Assembly: GCA_025349905.2 (NCBI GenBank)
Contig: MU624710.1
Location: 1 to 29,528, forward strand
Origin: Blastocladiella britannica
Taxonomy: Eukaryota > Blastocladiomycota > Blastocladiomycetes > Blastocladiales > Blastocladiaceae
Direction of reading: 5' to 3'
Length of the DNA stretch: 29,528 nucleotides
The translations under genes were made by a program, and so were the position numbers. Positions 9,617 to 18,945 of this stretch are shown in pieces; the first letter of the stretch is position 1, and the number at the start of each line of letters is the position of its first letter. The notes below the pieces were generated by a model. That model saw nothing but the letters and a program-made list of their open reading frames with translations, had not been told where the DNA came from and did no database searches.

Positions 9617-12600
9617 TCACTTCCACATAGGCGCGCCATTACCGCCGCCGCCGCCCGCCTGCGAGCGGCCAAACTGCTGACCTGCGGTGGAGTTCATGCC
9701 GACAGCACCGCCATTACCGCCGCCATACCCGTTGACCGAGTAGGTAGCGCCGCCAACCTGAATGGTCGACCCTTGGCCGCCGCCCGTCGCGCCGCCGCGA
9801 CCCGACGACCGGGTGGCGGTGCTCTTGGAGTGCACGAGGCAGTGCACCGACAACGCGCGCACCCACTTGGCCTTGTCGTCCTCCTTGGCAAACTGCACCA
9901 AGAACGCGGCCGAGTCGGCGCGCAGCTCAATGCACAGCGGGTAGTTGGCAGGGGTGGGGTCAAACTGCAGCGACCGCAAGCGGAACAGCTTACCTTGCTC
10001 GGTGTTGTTGGTCAGACGCGTGAGGCCCAGGAACCCTTCCAGCGCAAACAGCGTCAGGCGGTGCGTGTGCCAGGTCTCGAACAACCGGTTGGCGACCTTG
10101 ACCGGATACTTGCCTGTGAGCGTCGATGCTTTACCGGGGATGTGCTCGGCCGACGACGTGCCGTCCGCGGATGAAGAACCGCCATCCATCGACATCTTGA
10201 TTCCCAAGTCGGTCTTGTTGGACATGAGCAGCACCAGCGCAATGCGGCCCACCAGGCACCCGAACGAGAACGAGACTGCGTACATGGTCACAAACATCTT
10301 GACCAGGAGCGCCGGCATCGGGAACGTGGCCTTGTTGATGTACAGCAGCGGCGAGATCACGATCCCGCACAGGAAAATGTTTTGGATCGCGTACGAGATG
10401 AACACCGACTCGCGGAAGCTCGAGTACGCCTTGCGGGTCTTGTAGGCCAGGAACGCTAGCACCACCAGCAGGATACCGTTGAACAGCAGCGAAATGGTCT
10501 TGAACGCCATTTCCACCGCCGCGTTCTCGGACGCGCACTCGTAAGAAATCAGCGTCACGGTCGTCAGCGTCTTGGGCTTGAGTGGGGACATGAACGTCCA
10601 AGCGCAGAGCACCATGGCCTGGATAAACACAAACACCATGCAGCCCATCATGAGCCGGGCGTTGCTCATCGAGTGGAGCTTGGACAGCGTCTTGTTGTCA
10701 AAGATGCGCCAGATGCGGTAGGCCTTGGCCGCCACCGCCGACAGCACGAGCTCGAGTCCGAGCAAGAAGAACCACGTCTCGAGCTGGCACGACATGGCCG
10801 AAGGCACGTCGAGCCACAGCGCCTGCGCCGCAAGCACCATCAGTAGGCCGCACGAAATCATGGTCAGGAACGGCAGCGACATGTTCTTGATGGCCACGTG
10901 CGTGCGGTTCTGGAACAGGTAGATATTGGTGACAATGATCGTCAGCGCCATGAGACCCAAAAGCGCCAGAATCGCAAGGCCGCCAATCGACGTGAACTGC
11001 AGGTAGCCAATCGAGCTGACGGGCTCGCTCTTGGGGATCGTCGAGGTGCCATCAAAAAACTTGAGCGGCGCGTTGGCAATCATCTTGACTTCCGACTTTG
11101 TCTTGTCCGAGTCGCTCTGCGTCACGGTCCACACCTGGGTGCGATTGCCGGCAAAGACGTTCTGTATTTTTAATGTTAAATGCTTGATTCTGGCTCCAGC
11201 AAAAAAAAATGAAGAATGAGAAATGGATACGAACAGCAATGGTAAAGGCACCCACGCGGTCGCCTTTCTCGTCGTACTTGACGTCGCCCGTGACACCCGG
11301 GAACTGCTTCAGGAAGGTGCCGAGGTTGACCGTGGACGGGTAAGTGCGATTCAGGACCGCCGCCTCGCCAATCGAGTCCGCCGTGGCCACCAGACCGCGG
11401 GCAAGGCCCATGAGGCAGTCATGGAAGAACATCGTGTAGTCCGAGATGTTCTTGGCGGGGAGGCCCGAGCTGTTAATGAAATCCTGGCTGATCTTGGTGT
11501 TGGCGTTCTCGAGCGGGAACGAAATCAACAGCCCGTTGGTGTTGGACCGGTCCTCGTCGGTGAAGGGCTTGGTGGTGTCATAGACGTTGCTTGCCACCGA
11601 AGCAACACCGTCGGTGCCAATCCACACCCAGCCGTTGCCAATCATGTCCATCGAGTTGGCAATGCGCGCCACTTGGACATAGTCAGTGAATGCGCCAATG
11701 CTGCAATGTATTTCGATTGTGAGTTTGGTGGTACATTTAAATAAGCGTATGCGACAATGAAGAACGTACAAGACAATGATGCGCGTGGCCGATGATTGAA
11801 TGGCGGTGAGGGCGGCAGTGTACGACTTGGCGTCGCCAACGCCATCGCCAGCAGCCGGCGTGTAACTTTGCGAAGAGCGCACGGGCAGGCTGAGACGCTG
11901 AGCCTCCGCGGTTAACGTTCCCATCATGCCGGTGCCGTAGGCACTAATGTTTCAGTTTTCATTGTTCATTGTGGTGAGAAGTTGCCCATAAAAAATGGGA
12001 AATAGTCACTCTGAAAAGAAATGCGTACTCGGACGAGTACAGGACAGCGCAACTTTGCCAGCCCATGGATTGAATAAAACGGGCAATGGCAATGCCCTGG
12101 AGCGCATCGTTGGGGATCGTGCGGAAGAACTTGGGAAACATGGACTTGTCACTGTGCAGTAGCAACGATGAGAATCAATGTCTGAATCTCGGCTTTTGAC
12201 GATACGGAGAGCACGTACGAAAGATCTGGGGAAGTCACCGACCCCGAGCAGTGCCACAGGTTAAAGTTCTGAGCCGAGAGGTCCATGGGGATGGTGTTGG
12301 CACTGGTCAAGTCGCCAATCAGCGCAACAGCTCCTTGGGAACTGGCGTCAAAGACGGCCTTGACACCAGGTGCTTGCAAGGCAACAGTGTCGGCCGTGGT
12401 CATGAGAGCAATGGAGTGAGGAGTTGTGCCTGGGCCGGTGGGAACGGAGGCAGCCCACTTGTTGACGTCCTTGACGGACGCCTGCAGGACGGTCGTGATG
12501 CTCACGCCCAGCGAGCTGAGGGCTGTTTTATTTTTGTATGTGTGAGTCCATCAGCTTCAGTGCGAACAAAGCGTTTAACAAATATGCTCAACGAACCGCC

Positions 12601-12714
12601 AGTCATGGGCAGAGCAACGGCAATCTTGAATGTGGCCGCGTGCGCGAGCTGAGCAATGAGCGCCAGCGCCAAGACGGCAACCACGAAAGCGCGGCGGCGC
12701 GGGCAGACGGTCAT
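9617..12714 (-). CDS. Class C (GABA-B/mGlu-like) G-protein-coupled receptor with C-terminal PH-like domain
   Basis: Predicted plasma-membrane receptor for a small ligand. Six exons: 12714-12597, 12522-12219, 12151-12029, 11943-11770, 11700-11235 and 11161-9617; 909 aa. Introns are 74, 67, 85, 69 and 73 nt, with donors GTTCGT, GTACGT, GTACGC, GTACGT and GTTCGT. Order of domains: signal peptide 1-26 ending AHA; Venus-flytrap ligand-binding domain about 27-435, with IAVALPMTG, SDKSMFPKFFRTIPNDA, SSDAYGTG and WVWIGTDG; seven membrane segments at about 452-476, 489-510, 520-545, 565-585, 609-635, 646-670 and 677-708. The class C disulphide cysteines are in SAMSCQLETWF and SYECASE. Residues about 733-838 look like a PH domain: GKYPVKVANRLFETW, then LRSLQFDPT, LCIELRADSAAFLVQF, and KWVRALSVH with the C-terminal-helix Trp. 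A Gly-rich tail follows. The ligand cannot be named. Confidence 0.9.
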
Positions 12715-13072
12715 TATTGCTACTGGTAGTTGTATGTGTATGTTGTATGTAATTCGAAGAAGGTTCGCAGAACCTGGGGCGCGAACTGGCCTCTAGTTGA
12801 ATAGTTTTTTTTTTGTTTGTTTTTTGTTGAGACCAACTTTTCGAGTTAGAAAGAGAGGGATGTGCTGGAGCAATAAGGGGAATTTTTTACTTCAGGAAAG
12901 AGCGAAAATGAAATCCCATTGGCGGCAGCGCTGAGCCACCAAGTCGGCGGCGTTTAACTATTGCGGCGGCAATGAAATTGAGGCGGCTCCATAATTGTAG
13001 TTCGCGAGAGAAAAAAATTCGATCATGCTTTGTGGCGTTGAATAGCGTGCGCCACACCGTAATTTTTGTATT
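12715..13072. promoter_or_regulatory. 358-bp intergenic region: GPCR promoter and WDR55 3' flank
   Basis: No gene is seen here. The part near the GPCR start contains long A/T runs (T9 and T6 tracts at 12806-12827). At 12918-12990 an AT-poor cluster holds four GGCGGC/GCGGC motifs (in TTGGCGGCAGC, GTCGGCGGCG, TTGCGGCGGCAA and GAGGCGGCTCC). They lie about 200-275 bp upstream of the receptor start and could be transcription-factor sites. Assignment as regulatory is inference. Confidence 0.4.
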
Positions 13073-14649
13073 CTACTTGCGCATACTTTTTGGTTTCGCA
13101 GTCATCTTCACGCGCTTGACCTCGGTAAACGCCTTTGCCTGCGCACGCTTGGTCTTTTTGCGCTTCCTGGTCTTGCTGGACTCTTCCACGTCGTCCGAGT
13201 CGTCGGAATCGTTGTTCTCTGAACCCTCCAGATCTTGCTTCTCGTCGTCGTCAGAGTCGGCAAAGATGCTAGTCGGATCAAACACCTCCACCTCCTTTTC
13301 CTCCTCGTCTTCTTGATCATCATCAGAGTCGTTGGCAGCCTTGTCGCCCTCGGCATCGCTGACCGACTCCCACGACTCGTCGCTGTCCTCGGCCGCGTCT
13401 TTCTCTATCGTCGTAGTTTCCTGTTCCTCTTCCTCCTCGTTATCTTCCGAGTCGCCATCACCTTCCAAGAATCCAAGACTCCAGAACTGCACCGTGGCAT
13501 CATGCGAGCAGGTGGCCAGCCACCGCCTATCGTGCGACGCGGCCATGTTTTCCACTGGAAAGTCCTCGTGCGATCCAATAACGCCGAGGAGCTTGTTGGG
13601 AAGCACGGACAGCACTCTACAAATATAACATAACAATCAGTCACCAAAAAAAACAAGAAGGAAAATAGAGTACAAAAAAAAAATACCGAACAAGGCCGTC
13701 GCTGCAGCCAGTAACCACCAAGTCATCCGCGAGCGCGACCATCGAGTCAATTTCGCCCGGGTGGCCCGGGAACCGGTCGTCCATATCGCCCCACCATCCC
13801 CACTTCCAGACACTGATCGCGCCGTCAGCCATGCCCACGCACAGCCGCGATCCGCCACGCACCGGCGCAACGCACATGAGCTCGGTCTCCAAGTTATCGG
13901 ACCGGGCCACCACGTTGGGTTTGCGAATGTCGTACACGGCCAGGTACCCGTCGTTGCCCACCGAGACCAGGGTCTTTTTGTGCGCGGTCCAGTGGAACGC
14001 ATTCACCACGTCGTCCTCGTGCTCGTGCCATTGCTGGACCACCGATTTCGACCGCATGTCCCATATCCGCACTCGGCCCATGTCGTCGCCCGTCGCTACC
14101 AGGTTTTCATTCAGGGGCGTGATGACGTTGATTGGGTTCCTTTTTGTGTTTTAAACGTTAGTATTCATCCTCCTAATATGAAAGGAGACAAAGAAGTACT
14201 CGTGGGCCTTGCCCTTTTTGTTGACCACCTGGCGCGTTTCCATGTCCAGCACCTGGATCGAGCGGTCGACCGAGCACGAGTAGAGGTGGCGGCCATCGGG
14301 GCCAAAGGCAATAGATCGGACCGAGTCCTTGTGGTGTCGCGACACGAACTGGCGTTTGGTGGATTCGGGCGTGTACTCGTAGCTATATCCTTGAGGTTTG
14401 AGTTCATTCAATGGAGATAAAAAGTACAACAAAGTACCAGCTCACATCGCCAGTGATGGTGGACACGGCGAGGAGATCGAGCGACGGGTGGAACGCGAGC
14501 GAGGTGGGCACCGTGTCCTTGAGCGTGAATTTCGGGCCGGCCTGGTTGACGGGGCCGTCGTCGTCGGTTTTCTCGTTTTTTTGCTATAAAAGTTCATTTG
14601 AGTGAACCTTGGCCATGATCGCCCTTTATTTTGTCGTGGATTGTACCAT
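13073..14649 (-). CDS. JIP5/WDR55: WD-repeat protein WDR55 / Jip5 (ribosome biogenesis)
   Basis: Nucleolar WD40 beta-propeller needed for pre-rRNA processing. Coding exons: 14583-14438, 14382-14200, 14139-13687 and 13616-13073, plus a tiny first exon; about 442 aa. Introns are 55, 60 and 70 nt (donors GTACTT, GTACTT, GTATTT). Family blocks: AFHPSLDLLAVSTITGDV, VRSIAFGPDGRHLYSCS, SIQVLDME, KAHENPINVITPLNENLVA, ATGDDMGRVRIWDMR, GNDGYLAVYDIR, CVGMADGAISVW and VLPNKLLGVIGSH. The tail is highly acidic (Asp/Glu/Ser) and ends in a Lys/Arg-rich stretch (KTRKRKKTKR), a likely nuclear or nucleolar signal. The start is unclear: either ATG alone is exon 1 (14649-14647, 63-nt intron to 14583), or translation starts at ATG 14616 and a 24-nt intron follows. 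Both keep the frame. Confidence 0.88.
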
Positions 14650-14778
14650 GATTTTTGGAATTTTGGATTTAACCTTATGAAAGCGAGCTTGACGCGTCGA
14701 AGGGAGGCAAAAGGGGGTCAAGGGTCGTGATGCGGTTACTGGCCTTCAAGCCCAAAACGCATGAACGCATAAAAAATT
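14650..14778. promoter_or_regulatory. Divergent promoter, WDR55 / F-box-like gene
   Basis: A gap of about 129 bp between divergent starts. A TATAAAAG on the + strand at 14585-14592 falls inside the WDR55 first intron, about 190 bp before the F-box ATG, so its role is doubtful. The F-box ATG is preceded by ATAAAAAATT, and an in-frame TAA just upstream fixes that start. Confidence 0.4.
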
Positions 14779-16656
14779 ATGGCTCGCAAGAAACAGCAGC
14801 AGCAACAGCAGAGCCGCCGGCGATCGCGCACCCGGTCCCCAGCACCAAGTACCACCACCGTCTCTATTCCCGCCGTGGCACTCCCCGTCCGACCTCATCC
14901 GCAGAATGACCAACAAAATAATGGCAGAATCGACGCTTTGGACCTGATGCCGTTCGAGCTGTGGGTGGCGGTCCTGGAGACGCTCGAGCGCTGGCCCTCA
15001 TCGTCGTCCGCGGTTGTTTCGATTCGCGACCCGGCCATTCATGCGCTGTTGGCAGTTCGTCGCACCTGCAGTGCATTGCGTGCGGCCGCCCGATTGCCGC
15101 TGGCCCGCTTGGCTCTGCGCACCACCGATACTGCATTGGCAGCGTTCCTGGATCACCAATTCTTGCTGGGACTGCGGTCAGTCCCTGTCGCCGCCGCCGT
15201 TGGCACGGATCCCATCTTGACATCGCCCATGGACCGCACAATCCCTCCCGTGCTCTTGGACGGGCCGCCCTCAGGACCTCCTCCTTTGATGCCGCAGAGT
15301 GACAGCGCCGATGTCAACGAAGTCACCCCTGACCGGTCGATCTGGGCACGCGCCATGACCCGATACTTGATCGAGTCATTTCCGCCAACAAAACCGAGCT
15401 TGCCGTCGGCCCCGGCCATTTCCAAGCTCCCAACGCTCCTGGAATGGTACTTGGAGGCTTCATCGACGCTGCGTCCGCCCGACCGGTACACTTCGGATTT
15501 TTTCGATTGGCACGGATACCGCGCACCTGTACCTGCACGTACCCATCATGATGATGATGAAGAGGATGACTGGGAGACAGCAGCAGCGCTGTCCATGGAA
15601 GAGCTGCGGCTGACATTCAACCGCGAGGGCGGGCGGCGAGGGAAGGCCGTATCAAGAGCGTGGATGGACCACGAGGCGCGGAACGCCACGCTCTTGCGCG
15701 ACACTGCACGCGCTTTGGCGGCGCTCGGGGCCGCGCTCGAGTGGCGGTGGACCGCCAAGAGCCGCGACGCGCTGACGGCCGCCATTGGGACCGGCCCCTC
15801 TTCTCTTGCCCATGATGACGGGAGCAGTAATAACAGAACGGGGGCTCGAGAGGACCGGAACCGTGCGCGCCGCGACCGGGTGTGGGCTGGGCTCATGGAC
15901 ATTGCCGCCGAGCAAGAGCAGGACCAAGGGCTTGGGGTCGCTGGATTGACGGCGCCGCCCATGGGGCCTCGTCGCCGCGGACCCGGTGCGAGTCAGCAAC
16001 ACCGGGAGAGCGCTCGTCCGAGTGTCCAGGCGTCATCGTCGTCCCCTGGTCCAGAAGTAGACGATGACATGGATACCGAAGCCGCTGCCGCTCAACGTCG
16101 AGCAGCGGCGGTCGCCGCCGCCGTGGCCGAGTTCCACCAAGCGCACCCATGGGCGGCAAGTCACCCGGACTGGGTGCTGGACCTAATAGCGATGCGCGCG
16201 CTCGTCCAATCGCGACTTGAAGGCAAGCTTCCCACCGCCAGTGATGACGATAGCGCCGTGACATTCGTCACCGATCCCGCCATTCGCCGTGCGTTGGCCG
16301 CGGCCACACCGCACTCGTACAACCTCGACGACACCTCGGGCACCGCGACGTCGGCAGCGGCGCAGGTGCGAATGTCATCCATGCTCCGGTTTTCCTCTCG
16401 GTCCCCGGAATTCCTGGCTCGCGCCATTGTTGCCTTTGCCCAGTCCGCCGCAGATCGTCATCCGATGGCACTGCGGTTCCCGTGCCCGGCCGAGCTCGGG
16501 CACTCGTTCAAGAGCGGGTCGTGGCTGCGTCGGACCGTCCATATCATGGCGCAGGCGGTGGATCCCGAGATGCTGGTCACGGAAAGCTTTGGCCGTGACG
16601 CTGCCCGTTTTGTCGTGGTTGTCGCTCGCCCTTCTCCTCAGCCGGTCGTAATATAA
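14779..16656 (+). CDS. F-box-like protein, otherwise unrecognised
   Basis: Single-exon gene of 625 aa. Residues 1-20 are a poly-Gln run encoded by CAG/CAA repeats, followed by an Arg/Ser-rich basic patch (RRRSRTRS) that could be a nuclear signal. Residues 53-105 (LDLMPFELWVAVLETLE, later LLAVRRTCSALRAAA) match the F-box pattern LP.ELW..IL...L plus the L...C..+...... helix. This suggests an SCF ubiquitin-ligase adaptor that would bind Skp1. The rest, an acidic stretch near 260 and a C-terminal region ending in FGRDAARFVVVVARP, shows no LRR, WD40 or Kelch repeats, so the substrate-binding part is unknown. High GC at third codon positions and an in-frame stop just before the ATG support it as a real gene. 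The F-box call is moderate. Confidence 0.72.
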   Translation: MARKKQQQQQQSRRRSRTRSPAPSTTTVSIPAVALPVRPHPQNDQQNNGRIDALDLMPFELWVAVLETLERWPSSSSAVVSIRDPAIHALLAVRRTCSALRAAARLPLARLALRTTDTALAAFLDHQFLLGLRSVPVAAAVGTDPILTSPMDRTIPPVLLDGPPSGPPPLMPQSDSADVNEVTPDRSIWARAMTRYLIESFPPTKPSLPSAPAISKLPTLLEWYLEASSTLRPPDRYTSDFFDWHGYRAPVPARTHHDDDEEDDWETAAALSMEELRLTFNREGGRRGKAVSRAWMDHEARNATLLRDTARALAALGAALEWRWTAKSRDALTAAIGTGPSSLAHDDGSSNNRTGAREDRNRARRDRVWAGLMDIAAEQEQDQGLGVAGLTAPPMGPRRRGPGASQQHRESARPSVQASSSSPGPEVDDDMDTEAAAAQRRAAAVAAAVAEFHQAHPWAASHPDWVLDLIAMRALVQSRLEGKLPTASDDDSAVTFVTDPAIRRALAAATPHSYNLDDTSGTATSAAAQVRMSSMLRFSSRSPEFLARAIVAFAQSAADRHPMALRFPCPAELGHSFKSGSWLRRTVHIMAQAVDPEMLVTESFGRDAARFVVVVARPSPQPVVI

Positions 16657-16728
16657 CAAGAAATTGCATTGGCCAGACACTGCTCAGAAAGGCCGGCATA
16701 CCCGGCCACTTGAAAATAACAACTTAAC

Positions 16729-18844
16729 CTACAGCTTGCCAATCAATCCAAGCTTCCCCACAACCTCCGCGGGCACCTCAACTGTAAAGCTCGCCAGGAG
16801 CATCTGCGCGTATGTCTTTCCCTGTCGGTCGATGCGCAAGCTGCTGAGCCCGCCCCCTCCCAGGGCCTTGGTCAAGATAAAGTTGAGCCCATGCACGCCC
16901 GGAACCAGGTGCCGCACGACCGTCCCCTTTACCAAGTGCGCAAAGTGCGAGTACACGCGCTCGGCCGTCAGCGCGTCAATCAGGTACGGATACAGGTCGG
17001 GCGACCTCGCCAGCACTCCGATGTTGCATGCGTCGCCCTTGTCGCCGGACCGCGCCACTGCCAGCGACAGGAGTGGAACCCGAAGCATCTGCCACGGGTT
17101 GGCCACGGTGGGACGCGCGAACGGCGGATCGCTGACATTGGATGCCGACCCTTTAGGTGCGGTAGCGGAGGCAAAGGTAAACTGCGAGGGCTGGGACTGG
17201 CCCGTCAGGTGCACGGCGGCAGTCACGCGCTCCTTGGGAATCAAGGCCGAAATGTGCCGCAGCTGGCGTGTCGGGGTTGGGCGGCCCGCCCCCGCGCCCG
17301 TAATAGCCGGGGACATGGAGGTTGCGGACTTTTATAAGCTGTCAGTGTTTCTGTAACCGCATTTCGAAAAAAAAAAGCATAACACACACCGGAGCAAGTT
17401 CCATGGCCAGAATACCGAGCGCCATGCGGTTCGTGTGCGTGGCGCAAATCCGCAACACCACTTCGCGCGAAGCCGGCACTTGTGCGTGGGCTCCAAACAG
17501 CACCTCGGACCCGAGCGCCTCGATCTGCACGTGCTCGATCGGCTCCTTGATTCCCGTAGCGGTCGGCAACATCTTGTTGACGCGAGCAACGATCGCGGCG
17601 CCGACCGCCATCGCCTTTTCGTGCGCGTCCACACCCGCAATCAGAAGCTCGGCCGTGAGCACGTACGGTCCATTGACGATGCCCGACACCTTGAGCGTGG
17701 GCGGCGGCGGCATTCCGCGGGCGCCGCGCACCGCGACGCGGTGGTGTCCGACCTCGGTCAGCGTGACGGCGGTCATGTCAAGCGTCACGTCGGGGAGCAA
17801 GTACGCCCGTGGGTCCAACACCTCGTACACCATTTGCTCGCCGACCGACAGCCGGTTCACGACTCCGCCGGTTCCGGGGAGCTTGGTGATGACAGCATCG
17901 CCTGTCGCGGACACTTCGGCGATCGGGTAGCCCATGAATGCCCACCCGGGCGACCCGTTGGCCGTCGACGACGACATGCGCCAGTCGGTGAAGTTGCCTC
18001 CCGTCGCTGTTTGTATGTATATATCGGGTTATATATCGATAACTTGAAAAGTAAAAAAGATATACCTTGCGTGCCGCACTCGAGCAAATGACCCACCAGC
18101 GATCCAGCGGCAAGCCGATCGTAATCGGTCAGAGACCAGCCAAACGAGTGGATCAGGGGCCCGACAATTAGAGCCGAGTCGACCACACGGCCCGTCACGA
18201 CAATGTGCGCACCCTGGTCGAGAGCGGCGGCGATCGGGAATGCTCCGGTGTAGGCATTGAGCTATTGCCCATTCGTTGTTAAGTCCAAAATCAGGGTCAG
18301 GTTATCAAGAGCATAAACGTACGGAAACAAAGTCCTTGGTCTTGGGAATCGCGTCCGCGTCGGCTACCGCCGCGGCCCCAACCGCATTCGTCGGTGAAAA
18401 CGGCACCAAGTCGCAGCAAGAGTGAATGTTAGCATCCGTGAGCAAGTTGTCCCCAACAACAGCCGCAACCTTGATCCCCGGCAGACCCAAGTCGGCGATC
18501 AGTTCCTCAAGCGCAGCTTTAAGGCCGAGCGGATCCAGTCCACCGGCATTGGTGACGACGCGGGTCCCATTGCGCACCAGCGTCGGCAGCAGCGGCTTCA
18601 TGACCAGCCGCACAAACTCGTCCACGTACCCCGGCAGATCCTTAGCCGCGCGCTTAGCGAGAATGCCCATGGTCACTTCGGCCAGGTAGTCGGCTGTGAG
18701 AAAGTCGAGCGGCGGCTGGGAGGACGGCGAGTGCTTGATGAGCTGCGCGGCCGCGGCCACCGAGTCGCCCCAGAACGCCGAGTAGCAACCAATGCGCACC
18801 ACCGCCGGCGGGCTGCCTTTACTGCTTTTGCTGAATGAGCTCAT
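16729..18844 (-). CDS. AtuA / DUF1446 family protein
   Basis: Member of the acyclic terpene utilisation AtuA family (DUF1446), whose bacterial members sit in citronellol/geraniol catabolic clusters; the reaction is not established. Four exons: 18844-18323, 18261-18066, 18006-17390 and 17328-16729; 644 aa. Introns are 61, 59 and 61 nt (donors GTACGT, GTATAT, GTGTGT). Hallmarks of the large domain: VRIGCYSAFWGDS, VVTNAGGLDP, KVAAVVGDNL, LNAYTGAFPIAAALDQGA, HIVVTGRVVDSALIVGP and ECGTQATGGNFTDW. The splice at 18066/18006 rebuilds the QATGGNF block exactly. The C-terminal small domain starts at LAVARSGDKGDACNIGVLAR. The protein ends G-K-L, a weak PTS1-like tripeptide, so peroxisomal location is possible. 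The gene is convergent with the F-box gene (72 bp) and lies 101 bp downstream of THO2 on the same strand. Confidence 0.9.
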
Positions 18845-18945
18845 TTATTGATATTCTTGCCCAAGAGTGGAGGACCAAAGAGCGCCTGTCCTGTTCGGCT
18901 GCATGAAAAAGACTGAAAAAAAAAAACGCGAGTCGGAGCATTCAT

